DNA of 64,000 nucleotides from Vogesella urethralis (GTDB lineage: Bacteria > Pseudomonadota > Gammaproteobacteria > Burkholderiales > Chromobacteriaceae), in the NCBI RefSeq assembly GCF_007644045.2, contig NZ_VMDW02000099.1, positions 248,001-312,000 on the forward strand. Direction: 5' to 3'. Shown here in pieces: positions 29,916-38,862 of this stretch; the first letter of the stretch is position 1, and each line of letters begins with the position of its first letter. The translations under genes were made by a program, and so were the position numbers. The notes beneath the pieces were generated by a model that saw nothing but the letters and a program-made list of their open reading frames with translations, did no database searches and was not told the DNA's origin.

Positions 29916-31553
29916 GTGAGTACTTCAAGCAAGTTCGCCGGCGTACAGCAGCTGGGCCGTGCCCTGATGCTGCCGATCGCCGTCCTGCCGGTGGCAGGCC
30001 TGCTGTTGCGTCTGGGCCAGCCCGACCTGATGGGCATTCCGGTGATGGCGCAAGCCGGGGATGCCATCTTCGGCAACCTGGCGCTGCTGTTCGCCATCGG
30101 CGTGGCCGTGGGGTTTGCCAAGGACAACAACGGTGCGTCCGGCCTGGCCGGCGCCATCGGTTACCTGGTGCTGACCGCAGTACTGAAAGTGATCGACGCC
30201 AAGATCAACATGGGCGTGCTGGCCGGCATTACCGCCGGCATCAGCGCCGGCCTGCTGTACAACCGCTACAAGGACATCGCGCTGCCGTCCTACCTGGCCT
30301 TCTTTGGCGGCCGCCGCTTCGTGCCGATCGCCACCGGCTTTGCCATGCTGCTGGCCGGCGTGGTGCTGGGCTACATCTGGCCGCCCATCCAGCAGGGCAT
30401 CGACGCCGTTGGCCACTGGGTGATCGGCGCCGGCGAGTTCGGCCTGTTCGTGTACGGCGTGCTCAACCGCATCCTGATCGTTACCGGCCTGCACCACATC
30501 ATCAATACCTTTGCCTGGTTCCAGCTGGGTGACTTCACCGACGCCGCCGGCAAGCTGGTACACGGTGACCTCAGCCGCTTCTTTGCCGGCGACAAGAGCG
30601 CGGGCATGTTCATGTCCGGCTTCTTCCCGGTGATGATGTTCGGCCTGCCGGCTGCGTGCCTGGCGATGTACCGTGCCGCGCGTCCGGAAAACAAGGCCGC
30701 GGTAGGCGGTGTGCTGCTGTCGATGGGCCTGACCGCCGCGCTGACCGGCGTCACCGAGCCGGTCGAGTTCGCCTTCATGTTCCTGGCCCCGGCGCTGTAC
30801 GCCATCCACGCGGTGCTGACCGGCATCTCGATGGCGCTGATGCACGCGCTGGGCGTGAAACTGGGCTTCGGTTTCTCTGCTGGCCTGTTCGACTACCTGC
30901 TGAACTTCGGCATTGCGCAAAAGCCGCTGCTGCTGATTCCGGTGGGCCTGGCCTACTTTGCCGTGTACTACGTGCTGTTCACCTTCTTCATCAAGAAATT
31001 CAACCTGATGACCATGGGTCGCGAAGAAGTGGCCGCCGGTAGCAGCGCCGCCGCCTCGCTGGGCAGCAAGGGCAGCGACCGTGCGCGTGGCTTTATCGGC
31101 GCGCTGGGCGGTGCGGCCAACCTGAAGAGCGTGGACGCGTGCACTACCCGCCTGCGCCTGCAAGTGGCTAACAACGACGCGGTAGACGAAGCTGCCCTGA
31201 AGGCACTGGGTTCGCGCGGCATGATCAAGCCGGCGGCCGGTAGCGTGCAGGTAGTACTGGGCCCCGAGGCCGAGCTGATTGCCGACGAAATCCGCGCCGC
31301 GCTGGCCAACCCGCAAGCCGCCGCTGCCGATGGTGGCGCACTGAAAGCCGCGCTGGGCGGTAGCGACAACATCCGCGCTGTGGAAGTAGTGGCCGGTAGC
31401 CGTCTGCGCGTGGAGCTGGCCGACGCCAGCCGCATCAACGAAGGCAATCTGAAAGCACTGGGCGTGAGCGGCGTGATGGCCATGCCCGGCAATCTGGTTC
31501 ACCTGGTGGTGGAAGGCGGCGACCCGTCGCAGTTTGCCAGCCAGCTGAAGTAA
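29916..31553 (+). CDS. nagE: PTS N-acetylglucosamine transporter EIICB
   Basis: A 545-residue GlcNAc permease. Residues 1-365 are the membrane EIIC domain, with the sugar-site region ITGLHHIINTF-like (about 189-199) and GVTEPVEFAFMF (278-289). Residues 393-462 are a IIB domain with phospho-site Cys409 in SVDACTTRLRL. Residues 477-540 look like a second IIB copy in which the CTT site is replaced by AGS (VEVVAGSRLRVEL), so it cannot be phosphorylated there. The start is GTG at 29916, with GAGGAG seven bases upstream. Phosphate should come from the preceding EIIA-HPr-EI protein. Confidence 0.94.
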   Translation: MSTSSKFAGVQQLGRALMLPIAVLPVAGLLLRLGQPDLMGIPVMAQAGDAIFGNLALLFAIGVAVGFAKDNNGASGLAGAIGYLVLTAVLKVIDAKINMGVLAGITAGISAGLLYNRYKDIALPSYLAFFGGRRFVPIATGFAMLLAGVVLGYIWPPIQQGIDAVGHWVIGAGEFGLFVYGVLNRILIVTGLHHIINTFAWFQLGDFTDAAGKLVHGDLSRFFAGDKSAGMFMSGFFPVMMFGLPAACLAMYRAARPENKAAVGGVLLSMGLTAALTGVTEPVEFAFMFLAPALYAIHAVLTGISMALMHALGVKLGFGFSAGLFDYLLNFGIAQKPLLLIPVGLAYFAVYYVLFTFFIKKFNLMTMGREEVAAGSSAAASLGSKGSDRARGFIGALGGAANLKSVDACTTRLRLQVANNDAVDEAALKALGSRGMIKPAAGSVQVVLGPEAELIADEIRAALANPQAAAADGGALKAALGGSDNIRAVEVVAGSRLRVELADASRINEGNLKALGVSGVMAMPGNLVHLVVEGGDPSQFASQLK

Positions 31554-31592
31554 GCGACCGGGTGTTTGCACCCTGAGGCTTTGCTCTCCTTC

Positions 31593-31620
31593 GACCCCGG
31601 CGTATAGCCGGGGTCTTTTT
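31593..31620 (+). terminator. Terminator after nagE
   Basis: Perfect arms GACCCCGGC and GCCGGGGTC around GTATA with a T run. It separates the nag operon from gap. Confidence 0.9.
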
Positions 31621-31627
31621 TCGGCTA

Positions 31628-31644
31628 TATTGGAATCGATACCA
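31628..31644. promoter_or_regulatory. Palindromic operator upstream of gap
   Basis: TATTGGAATCGATACCA. The core TTGGAATCGATACCA is nearly self-complementary, like a LacI-family site. The same 17 bases recur at 59817-59833 upstream of the ABC aminosugar operon. It lies 214 bases before the gap ATG. Confidence 0.6.
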
Positions 31645-31666
31645 CTTTGTGACCACGCGGTAACCC

Positions 31667-31679
31667 AAGGTTGGCCGCA
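31667..31679 (+). repeat. AAGGTTGGCCGCA repeat, exact copy
   Basis: Exact intergenic copy between the nagE terminator and gap. Confidence 0.85.
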
Positions 31680-31857
31680 AGGCAAGGCTGTTTTGCCGGC
31701 GGCGCGCGCGATGGTGGGGATGTTCGCCGGAAAGTGTTGGTAATTTGCACACTACAAAGCTGTAAGGCATTGAGTACAAGCAGGATTGGGAGAACGATGT
31801 TCCCATCGCAAGCGTGCTGCTGGCACGCAAGATTCACCCGAATAAAGGAGACACAAC

Positions 31858-32868
31858 ATGGCACTGAAACTCGCCATCAACGGGTACGGCCGCATCGGCC
31901 GCATGGTATTGCGCGCCTGGCAGGAACGTTTTGCCGACAAGGATATTGAAATCGTTGCCATCAACGATCTGGGCAAGCCGGAACTGCACGAGCACCTGAC
32001 CAAGTACGACTCCATCCACGGCCCGTTCCCGGGTACCGTGGCGCTGGAAGGCGACAAACTGGTGGTTAACGGCAAGCCGATCCAGCTGCTGTCGGTGCGC
32101 AACCCGGCCGAACTGCCGTGGGGCGACATGGGCGTGGACATCGTGCTGGAATGTACCGGCATTTTCACCAAGCGTGATAAGGCGGGCCTGCACCTGCAAG
32201 CCGGTGCCAAGAAAGTGCTGATCTCCGCGCCGGCCGACGACGCCGACGCCACCATCGTGTACGGCGTGAACCACGACATCCTGCGTGCCGACATGAACAT
32301 CGTGTCCAACGCCAGCTGCACCACCAACTGCCTGGCCCCGCTGGTGAAACCGCTGAACGACGCCATCGGCGTGGCGCACGGCCTGATGACCACCGTGCAC
32401 TCCTACACCAACGACCAGGTGCTGCTGGACACCGAGCACAGCGACCTGCGCCGTGCCCGCTCCGCCGCGCTGTCGATGATCCCGACCAAGACCGGCGCTG
32501 CTGCTGCTGTCGGCCTGGTGCTGCCGCAACTGAAAGGCAAGCTGGATGGCTTTGCCGTGCGCGTGCCCACTGCCAACGTGTCGCTGGTTGACCTCACCTT
32601 CACCGCGCAGCGCGATACCACCGTGGCCGAAGTGAACGAGCTGGTCACCGCCGCGGCCAACGGCCCGCTGAAAGGCGTGCTGGCGGTGAACACCCTGCCG
32701 CTGGTATCGATCGACTTCATGCACAACCCGGCGTCCAGCGTGTTTGACGCCACCCTGACCCGCGTCATCGAAGGCCGCCAGGTGAAAGTGCTGTCGTGGT
32801 ACGACAACGAATGGGGCTTCTCCAACCGCATGCTGGATACCGCCCAGGCCTGGATGGCCGCCAAGTAA
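31858..32868 (+). CDS. gap: Glyceraldehyde-3-phosphate dehydrogenase
   Basis: Type I GAPDH of 336 residues, oxidising glyceraldehyde-3-phosphate with NAD. The NAD-binding [12 protein letters not shown] starts at residue 8, and the catalytic Cys154 lies in [25 protein letters not shown] is at the C-terminus. AAAGGAG lies nine bases before the ATG. Placed after the nag operon and sharing an operator-like palindrome with the ABC locus, it may be co-regulated with aminosugar use, since fructose-6-phosphate from GlcNAc enters glycolysis just above this step. A terminator lies 150 bases downstream. Confidence 0.96.
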   Translation: MALKLAINGYGRIGRMVLRAWQERFADKDIEIVAINDLGKPELHEHLTKYDSIHGPFPGTVALEGDKLVVNGKPIQLLSVRNPAELPWGDMGVDIVLECTGIFTKRDKAGLHLQAGAKKVLISAPADDADATIVYGVNHDILRADMNIVSNASCTTNCLAPLVKPLNDAIGVAHGLMTTVHSYTNDQVLLDTEHSDLRRARSAALSMIPTKTGAAAAVGLVLPQLKGKLDGFAVRVPTANVSLVDLTFTAQRDTTVAEVNELVTAAANGPLKGVLAVNTLPLVSIDFMHNPASSVFDATLTRVIEGRQVKVLSWYDNEWGFSNRMLDTAQAWMAAK

Positions 32869-33017
32869 TACCCCGGTGCGCGCGCTGCCATGCTTGGCGG
32901 AGCGCATGTGCCGGTGGCTGCGGCGGGTGTGCCCGCCGTGCTGATTGCCCGGTGCCCGTGTGGAGACGGGCGCCTCGTTCTTTAGGTGTATTCTGTTGCT
33001 TCTTTGTGCATAGTTCA

Positions 33018-33049
33018 GGCCTGCCCATACCCGGGCAGGCCGTTTTTTT
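33018..33049 (+). terminator. Terminator downstream of gap
   Basis: GGCCTGCCC and GGGCAGGCC arms with a six-base loop and seven T. The 150 bases between the gap stop and this stem hold only weaker hairpins (for example GCCCGT/ACGGGC near 32957-32975) and no gene that I can support. Confidence 0.85.
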
Positions 33050-33063
33050 GCCCGTCAGCCAAC

Positions 33064-33076
33064 AGGGTTGGCCGCA
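33064..33076 (+). repeat. Repeat word, 12 of 13 match
   Basis: AGGGTTGGCCGCA just after the gap terminator. Confidence 0.65.
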
Positions 33077-33109
33077 GTCGGGCCGTGTTGATCTGCATCA
33101 GGTAAGGCG

Positions 33110-33138
33110 CGGCTACATCGCGCACGGCGATGTAGCCG
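33110..33138. repeat. Perfect 12-bp inverted repeat
   Basis: CGGCTACATCGC and GCGATGTAGCCG around GCACG, five bases from the stop of the minus-strand esterase gene. It has the shape of a transcript-end hairpin but no T run on either strand. Confidence 0.6.
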
Positions 33139-33143
33139 GCGTA

Positions 33144-34067
33144 CTACAGCGCTGGCAGATGCCGGTTGATGAAGCGGGCCATGATGCCCAGCGCCTCGTC
33201 TGCCGCCTGCAACAGGCCGGGAGTATTGGGGAACACGTGCGGCATGCCGTCCCAGACGTGTAGCGAGACATCCACCCCGGCGTCACTGGCACGCTCGGCA
33301 TAGTGCAGGCTGTCGTCCAGCAGGATCTCGTCGCGGCCAACGTGCAACTGCAGCGGTGGCAGGCCGTGCAAGTCGGCATACAGCGGCGAGGCTCCGCCAT
33401 CTTGCGCGGCGGTCTGGCCCAGATACATGGCGGCGCAGGCATTCACCATGGTATTGCTCAGGTACAGCTCGGCGTCGTGGCGGCTGCGGTGGCTGTCGCC
33501 CTGATTGCTCAGATCGGTCCATGGCGACATGGCGATGGCCGCTACCGGCTGTACGATGTGACCCAGCGTGTGCAGCCGTGACAGTAGCGATAGCGTCAGG
33601 CCGCCACCGGCCGAATCGCCCATCACCAGCAGCCGTTGCCGGCCGCTTGCCTGCAGGCCTTGATAGGCTGCGACCGCATCTTCTAGTGCCGCAGGGTATG
33701 GGTGTTCCGGTGCCAGCCTATAGTCGGCCACAAACACCGCCTGGCCGCTCTGGCGGGCAAAGTGGCCGGCAAAGTGGCAGTAAGCCCGCGCCGAGCCCAT
33801 GACGTAGCCCCCGCCGTGCAGGAACAAGATGGCACGGTCGGTGGCGGCCTGCGCCGGCAAACACCAGTAACCGTTGACGCCGCCAACACAGTCGGCTTGA
33901 TAGTGAATGCCTGCCGGCTCGGCAACGGCGTGCATGATGTCATCGTAAGGTGCTCGGCCGTCGGGGCCGAAAACGGCGCCTTTGAAAGCGGTGGTCTGTG
34001 CCCGCAGCGCCAGCATGGTGCTGGCATCGCTGGCTGATAGCGGGTGGGTTTGGGGAATGAAGGACAT
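33144..34067 (-). CDS. HSL-family alpha/beta hydrolase (esterase)
   Basis: A 307-residue cytoplasmic esterase of the hormone-sensitive-lipase family. The oxyanion motif is HGGGYVMGS, the nucleophile elbow is GDSAGGG, and the catalytic Asp and His are expected in HVGRDEILLDD and HVWDGMPHVFP. YRLAPEHPYPAALEDA is a family hallmark. AGGAG precedes the start at 34067. It stands alone; physiological substrate unknown. Confidence 0.92.
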   Translation of the reverse strand: MSFIPQTHPLSASDASTMLALRAQTTAFKGAVFGPDGRAPYDDIMHAVAEPAGIHYQADCVGGVNGYWCLPAQAATDRAILFLHGGGYVMGSARAYCHFAGHFARQSGQAVFVADYRLAPEHPYPAALEDAVAAYQGLQASGRQRLLVMGDSAGGGLTLSLLSRLHTLGHIVQPVAAIAMSPWTDLSNQGDSHRSRHDAELYLSNTMVNACAAMYLGQTAAQDGGASPLYADLHGLPPLQLHVGRDEILLDDSLHYAERASDAGVDVSLHVWDGMPHVFPNTPGLLQAADEALGIMARFINRHLPAL

Positions 34068-34287
34068 GGCGGGCTCCTGGGCTTGCCACCGGTTTGGTGG
34101 TTGGCCGCAGCTTAGCCAAAGGCCTGGACAAGTAGCGCTCGTGGCTGGCCGGTCATGGTTTTATGTCATCGAATGATGGCGATGATTGGTGCGTTAAAGT
34201 TATCGAACGCGTCGTATTTCTGCGACGGGCGCCGCAGTGTCTTTGCCCGGTGCGGTGTTGCCGAACCGAGGGGCGTTGCACGACGCG

Positions 34288-34731
34288 CTAGTCTTCTTCC
34301 GGCAACGGCGGCAGGCGGTGGCTGATGGGGGTGTCGATCACCATCGAGGTCTTGGTATCGCCGTACTGCATCAGGCGGGCGATCAGCGCCTGCAGCGTGC
34401 CCATGCTGTCCACCGCGACACGGATCATCAGCCCGCTGCTGCCGGTGATGGAGTCGCAGTGCACGATCTCCGGCATGGCTTTGAGTAGCTCCAGTACCGT
34501 GTAGTACTCCTGGTTTTTTACCGTCAGCTCGATCAGGCATTGTATCGGGCAACCCAGCGCTTCCGGGCGGATGATTGCGCGATAACCGGCTATCACGCCC
34601 GATCGTTCCAGCTTTTCCACGCGGTCGGCAACGGCGGGCGCAGACAGGTTTACGCGGCGGGCCAGTTCGGCAAAGCTCAGGCGGCCGTTTTCGTGCAGTG
34701 CAGCGATGATCTTGCGGTCAAACTTGTCCAT
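34288..34731 (-). CDS. Lrp/AsnC family regulator
   Basis: A 147-residue Lrp-type regulator. The start at 34731 gives the classical MDKFDRKIIAALHENGRLSFAEL N-terminus in two stretches, followed by the helix-turn-helix LSAPAVADRVEKLERSGVI. The C-terminal RAM domain senses an amino acid, with the usual GSSGLMIRVAVDSM glycine-rich turn. An extension to 34827 lacks family similarity. Target unknown; its promoter region faces the candidate non-coding RNA at about 34842-35034. Confidence 0.9.
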   Translation of the reverse strand: MDKFDRKIIAALHENGRLSFAELARRVNLSAPAVADRVEKLERSGVIAGYRAIIRPEALGCPIQCLIELTVKNQEYYTVLELLKAMPEIVHCDSITGSSGLMIRVAVDSMGTLQALIARLMQYGDTKTSMVIDTPISHRLPPLPEED

Positions 34732-35050
34732 TTTTCGATTCGAAGGTGAAAGTGGCGTAAATACATTGTATACAAAGTTCAGGCGGCAAATAAGCTTCGA
34801 ATGCCTATTAATAAGCCCTGTTAACATCCGTACAATTCGCCCCGTGTTGAAGCAGCCGGGTCCGCGCCCGACGGCTTCGACTTCTGGATCCGTTATGAGG
34901 GTGCCTGAGCAATCGGCATCTTTGGAACTGTTCTGGTGATCTCTTTGTCCCTGGTCTTAAGTGTTCTTGGCCCCCATGTGCGGCCGGGAGCCGACCCTTA
35001 GTGGCCTGTCCCCAACCGGACAGGCCTTTTTTTTGTCCGTTTTTCGGGCG
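34732..35050 (+). ncRNA. Candidate structured non-coding RNA with terminator
   Basis: This gap holds what looks like an independent plus-strand transcript. TTAATA and TACAAT (34808-34813 and 34831-34836, 17-bp spacing) could be a promoter. Then comes a hairpin GAAGC...GCTTC around CGGGTCCGCGCCCG (about 34850-34880), several smaller stems, a C-rich stretch and an intrinsic terminator at 35003-35034 with eight T. No plus-strand gene follows for 560 bases, so the terminator has no other client. A 14-codon ORF (MRVPEQSASLELFW) lies inside at 34895. I could not match it to 6S, SRP, tmRNA or a riboswitch. Confidence 0.4.
35003..35034 (+). terminator. Terminator of the candidate RNA
   Basis: GGCCTGTCC and GGACAGGCC arms, six-base loop, eight T on the plus strand. 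Read on the minus strand there is no T run, so it does not serve the Lrp gene at 35051. Confidence 0.85.
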
Positions 35051-35491
35051 TCAGGCTTTATAGGTGGACAGCAGCAGGCTGGTTTCGGTGGCGGCAATGC
35101 CGGGAATCAGCCGGATACGGCCCAGCACGCGGTCGAACTGCTCCAGCGAGTCGGCGCGCAATTCGGCCACGATGTCCCAGCGGCCGTTGGTGGAGTGCAG
35201 CGCGTACACGTGCGGCTCGCCGCGTAGCGCCTGCAGTACGGCCGGCGCCCGCGGGCCTTCCACGGCCACGCTCATCCAGGCGCGGATGCGTTGCGCCTCG
35301 GCTTCCGGTTTCAGGCGCACGGTATAGCCGACGATGATGCCGGCCTGCTCCAGCTTGTCGATATGCTTCTGCACCGTGGCGCGCGATACGCGCAGTGTGG
35401 CGGCCAGCTCGGTGACCGGGGTGCGGGCGTTGTCGCGCAGCAGGGCAATCAGCTGCCGATCGGTATCGTTGAGGTGCATATTGCTGGCCAT
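35051..35491 (-). CDS. Lrp/AsnC family regulator next to ctlX
   Basis: An Lrp-type regulator of 146 residues (start 35491, or 35479). The DNA-binding part is LNDTDRQLIALLRDNARTPV then LRVSRATVQKHIDKLEQAGI; the RAM domain follows. Neither start has a clear ribosome site. It is divergent from ctlX, with 107 bases between, which suggests it controls that gene and may respond to citrulline, arginine or ornithine (inference). It differs from the Lrp gene at 34288-34731 in sequence, so the two are not a recent duplication. Confidence 0.88.
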   Translation of the reverse strand: MASNMHLNDTDRQLIALLRDNARTPVTELAATLRVSRATVQKHIDKLEQAGIIVGYTVRLKPEAEAQRIRAWMSVAVEGPRAPAVLQALRGEPHVYALHSTNGRWDIVAELRADSLEQFDRVLGRIRLIPGIAATETSLLLSTYKA

Positions 35492-35598
35492 ATTTATCAA
35501 TATGTACAGCATAACGATAAAAATGCCCAGTGTGCCAACTGCAAAGTGTCAGCCCCGGCCGCCACACTATCCCGGCAAACCACCCACCGGGAGAAACC

Positions 35599-36561
35599 AT
35601 GTCCACCCTTGCCACACAGGTTTTGATGGTGCGGCCCAGCCGCTTCCTTGCCAACCCGCAGACGCTGGGCAGCAACCACTTCCAGCAGCCGGTGCCGGAT
35701 GCCGGCGCCCATCACACGCTGCTGGCGCAGCAGGCGTTTGATGGCTACGTGGCCGCCTTGCGCGCGGCCGGCGTGCGGGTGCAGGTGTTTGCCCAGACGC
35801 GGCCGGATACACCGGACGCCTTGTTCCCCAATAACTGGTTTTCCACCCACGCCGACGGCACGCTGGTGCTGTACCCGATGGCGGCGGCCAACCGCCGGCT
35901 GGAGCGTCGCGACGACATCGTGGCCTGGCTGCAGCAGCAGGGGGTTGGCCGCACGCTGCTGGACCTGAGCGCGCACGAGCAGCATGGGCAGTACCTGGAA
36001 GGCACTGGCGCCATCGTGTTCGATCACGCCGCGCGCCGCGCCTGGTTGTGCCGTTCCGGCCGTAGCCAGCCTGCCTTGCTGCAGCCGCTGGCGGCGCGGC
36101 TGGGCTATCGTTGCGAGGTGTTTGACGCGGTGGATGCGGCAGGCCGTGCCATCTACCACAGCAATGTGATGATGGCGATCGGGCCGGATTTTGCGGTGGT
36201 CTGTCTGCCGGCGATTGCCGACGTGGGCGAGCGCCAGCGCGTGCGCAGCCGCCTGCGCCGCGACGGCAAGACGGTGATCAGCATCAGCCAGGCGCAGATG
36301 GCCAGCTTCTGCGGCAACATCATCGCGCTGCGTGGCGGCGACGGTGGTACGGTGATTGCCATGTCCAGCCGCGCTTGGGCGGCGTTTACCTCGGCGCAGC
36401 AAGCCACGTTGGCCGCGCACGGCCGCATTGTGCACGCGCCGCTGGACATCATCGAAGACCTGGGCGGCGGCGGCGCGCGCTGCATGGTGGCCGAGGTGTT
36501 CAGCCCGGATGCGCCGGCGCACTGCTCAGCAGCTGGCCGTGCTGTTGCCATTGCAGGCTGA
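35599..36561 (+). CDS. ctlX: Citrulline utilization hydrolase CtlX
   Basis: A 320-residue protein of the amidinotransferase/arginine deiminase fold, CtlX type, thought to hydrolyse citrulline or a related ureido/guanidino compound. Landmarks are VLMVRPSRFLANPQT, FPNNWFSTHADG, EGTGAIVFDH, YHSNVMMAIG and the catalytic-Cys region GGGGARCMVAE. GGGAG precedes the start at 35599. The protein runs about 20 residues past the usual family end, and its 3' end overlaps the convergent BCCT transporter gene by 62 bases. The divergent Lrp gene is its likely regulator. Confidence 0.88.
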   Translation: MSTLATQVLMVRPSRFLANPQTLGSNHFQQPVPDAGAHHTLLAQQAFDGYVAALRAAGVRVQVFAQTRPDTPDALFPNNWFSTHADGTLVLYPMAAANRRLERRDDIVAWLQQQGVGRTLLDLSAHEQHGQYLEGTGAIVFDHAARRAWLCRSGRSQPALLQPLAARLGYRCEVFDAVDAAGRAIYHSNVMMAIGPDFAVVCLPAIADVGERQRVRSRLRRDGKTVISISQAQMASFCGNIIALRGGDGGTVIAMSSRAWAAFTSAQQATLAAHGRIVHAPLDIIEDLGGGGARCMVAEVFSPDAPAHCSAAGRAVAIAG

Positions 36562-38497
36562 GGTAGCGTTCGTACTGTTTCAGCACGTCGGCGATGATCT
36601 CGCTGCGGCGCAGGTAGCGGATGTCGTAGCCCTCGCGGCCGTCGGCAAAATCGGTTTGCGCCAGGTACTGGTATACGCCGTCGTCGGCCCGCGCCGGCAG
36701 GAACGCCGGTTGCGGCTGGCCGTGGCAGTACACGCGGTAGACGAAGTCGCGGGCGCCGGGCTGGTCGATGCGCAGCAGCACGCTGCCGTCGTCGCGGCGT
36801 TGTACGCCAGCGCTGACACCGTTGTGGCTGAGCTCGTCGGCCACGGTGCGCAGCGCCGGCTGCACTTCGGTGTCGATGAACTGCTGCACGGTGGCGGCGT
36901 CCGGGCGCTGCACCAGCTGCCGCAGGCGTTGCTGCCAGTGGTGGCCGCTCCAGAACTGTGTGGCCGGCGCCGGTTGCTGCGTCTGGTGGCAATGGTCGGA
37001 CTGCAGACCGCGCCACAGGCTGTAGCACAGCAACAGCATGATGGCGGTAAACGGCAGCGCGCTGACCAGCGTCATCGCCTGCAGCGCCTTCAGGCCGCCT
37101 GCGGTGAGCAGTACGCCGGCGGTGACGCCCAGCAATACCGCCCAGAACAGGCGCTGCCACAACGGTGACGCGGTATCGCCGCCGCTGGCAATGCTGTCCA
37201 GCACCATGGCGCCAGAGTCGGCCGAGGTGACGAAGAACACCGCAATCAGCAGCATGGCCACGCTGCCGCTCAGCAGCGGGAACGGTAGGTAATCGAAGAA
37301 GCGGAACAGCAGGCTGTCCACGTTGGCCGCCGCGCTGCCTAGCGCGCCGGCGGCGACGTGCATATCCAGCCAGATGGCGCTGTTACCGAACACCGTCATC
37401 CACAGGAAGTTGAACAGTGTGGGCACCAGCAGCACGCCGACAATGAATTCACGCAGCGTGCGCCCGCGCGAGATGCGGGCAATGAACAGGCCGACAAACG
37501 GCGACCACGACACCCACCACGCCCAGTACAGCAGCGTCCAGCCGGACAGCCATTGTTGCTGCGCGTCGCTGCCGTAACTGAAGGTGCGGAAGGTGAGGTC
37601 CACCATGCCGGACAAGTAGCTGCCCAGGTTGTCGCTGAACGTCATCAGCAGGTAAACGGTAGGGCCGGCACACAGCACGAACAGCAGCAATAGCAGCGCC
37701 AGGCCGAGGTTGAGTTCGCTCAGGCGGCGCACGCCTTTGTCGAGGCCGGTGGCGGCCGACAGCCCGGCCAGCCCCATCACCACCGCGATTAGCCCCAGCT
37801 TGAAGCCATCGCTGGCGGTGTCGATACCGGCCAGTTGCTGCAGGCCGGCGGCCAACTGCATCACGCCGAAACCGAGCGTGGTGGCGATGCCGAACACGGT
37901 GGAAACCAGCGCGAACACGTCCACCGCGTGGCCCCACGGCCCGTGGATGCGCTCACCCAGAATCGGGTACAAGCCGGCGCGCAGCGTCAGTGGCAGCCGG
38001 TAACGGAAGCCGAAGTAGGCCAGTACCAGCCCCACCACGCCGTAGATGGCCCACGCGTGCAGGCCCCAGTGGTGGAAGGTGAGGTTCATCGCCTGCTGCG
38101 CGGCCGCTTGCGGGTTGGCCGCGGCCAACGGTGGCGCCAGATAATGCTGCAGCGGTTCGCCGACGCCGAAGTACATCAGGCCGATGCCCATGCCGGCGGC
38201 AAACAACATGGCCAGCCACGATGGCAGGCTGAACGCCGGCGTGGCGTCATCCGGCCCCAGTTTGATGTCGCCGTAGCGGCTGACGGCAATGCCCAGCAGC
38301 GTCAGCAGGAACACGGCGACCGCCAGGATGTAAAACCAACCGAATTGCTGGCTGACGGTGCGCTGGGCGGCGCCCAACAAGGCTTCGGCGGAAGTCGGGG
38401 CCAGCGTGGCCCAGGCCAGGATCAGGCCGATCAGCAGCAGGCCGGGCACGAATACCGGCCAGCTGAGGGTAGTGCGGAAGGAACGGACGGAGGCCAT
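36500..38497 (-). CDS. betT: BCCT family transporter, BetT-like
   Basis: A 665-residue secondary transporter of the betaine/choline/carnitine family. There are twelve predicted helices, with the family signature WWVSWSPFVGLFIARISRGRTL in two overlapping parts and the glycine-rich GMGIGLMYFGVGEP. A long C-terminal hydrophilic domain (about 510-665) is the osmosensing tail of BetT-type choline carriers, and the length matches E. coli BetT (677). AAGGGAAAGC precedes the start. No betA/betB genes are near, so choline is a guess; another quaternary amine is possible. Its 3' end overlaps ctlX on the opposite strand. Confidence 0.88.
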   Translation of the reverse strand: MASVRSFRTTLSWPVFVPGLLLIGLILAWATLAPTSAEALLGAAQRTVSQQFGWFYILAVAVFLLTLLGIAVSRYGDIKLGPDDATPAFSLPSWLAMLFAAGMGIGLMYFGVGEPLQHYLAPPLAAANPQAAAQQAMNLTFHHWGLHAWAIYGVVGLVLAYFGFRYRLPLTLRAGLYPILGERIHGPWGHAVDVFALVSTVFGIATTLGFGVMQLAAGLQQLAGIDTASDGFKLGLIAVVMGLAGLSAATGLDKGVRRLSELNLGLALLLLLFVLCAGPTVYLLMTFSDNLGSYLSGMVDLTFRTFSYGSDAQQQWLSGWTLLYWAWWVSWSPFVGLFIARISRGRTLREFIVGVLLVPTLFNFLWMTVFGNSAIWLDMHVAAGALGSAAANVDSLLFRFFDYLPFPLLSGSVAMLLIAVFFVTSADSGAMVLDSIASGGDTASPLWQRLFWAVLLGVTAGVLLTAGGLKALQAMTLVSALPFTAIMLLLCYSLWRGLQSDHCHQTQQPAPATQFWSGHHWQQRLRQLVQRPDAATVQQFIDTEVQPALRTVADELSHNGVSAGVQRRDDGSVLLRIDQPGARDFVYRVYCHGQPQPAFLPARADDGVYQYLAQTDFADGREGYDIRYLRRSEIIADVLKQYERYLSLQWQQHGQLLSSAPAHPG

Positions 38498-38862
38498 GCT
38501 TTCCCTTTCTTGGTCGTCGGGTACTGCCGTCTGACGTGTGGTCGTGCCAGCGCGCTGGCAAAGCCGCCGGCGCGGGCAGGGTCTTGGGCAGCCCTGAAGG
38601 TGGGCAGGGGTTCCGGGTTGGCCGCAGGGGAGGAGGGCGGCGTGCGTTGCGCGGTGGCGGCCAGGCCGGAACGGAAAGCCGCAGTATAACGCAAAATAGT
38701 TTTGTAGAAAAATAAAACCCGTGTGAATATGGCGCAACAAGGCTGCGCCCGCTGGCAAAATGCCGCTATTGGCGTGCATTTATGCCGATTTGGCGGGCAT
38801 AAACTGTCATTGCTGCTACACTGCCGGCAAATTTTGGCAAGTGCTATCGAAAGCAGCGTGAA
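38498..38862. promoter_or_regulatory. Divergent intergenic region betT/phoB
   Basis: About 430 bases separate the two divergent genes. The betT side is GC-rich and holds a partial repeat word (CGGGTTGGCCGCA, 38614-38626). The middle (38690-38720) is AT-rich with a plausible promoter (TAGTTTTGTAGAAAAATAAAA region). Two TGTCAT half-sites occur on the phoB side, at about 38807 and 38864. I see no gene in it. Confidence 0.5.

Noticed and set aside
34706-34939. A 77-codon frame over the candidate RNA
   Set aside because: It has no ribosome site and begins inside the antisense of the Lrp gene. A structured RNA explains the terminator better.
38526-38534. GCCGTCTGA, nine of ten bases of the Neisseria DNA uptake sequence
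   Set aside because: It is a single incomplete copy in 64 kb, as expected by chance. The repeated word in this genome is different.
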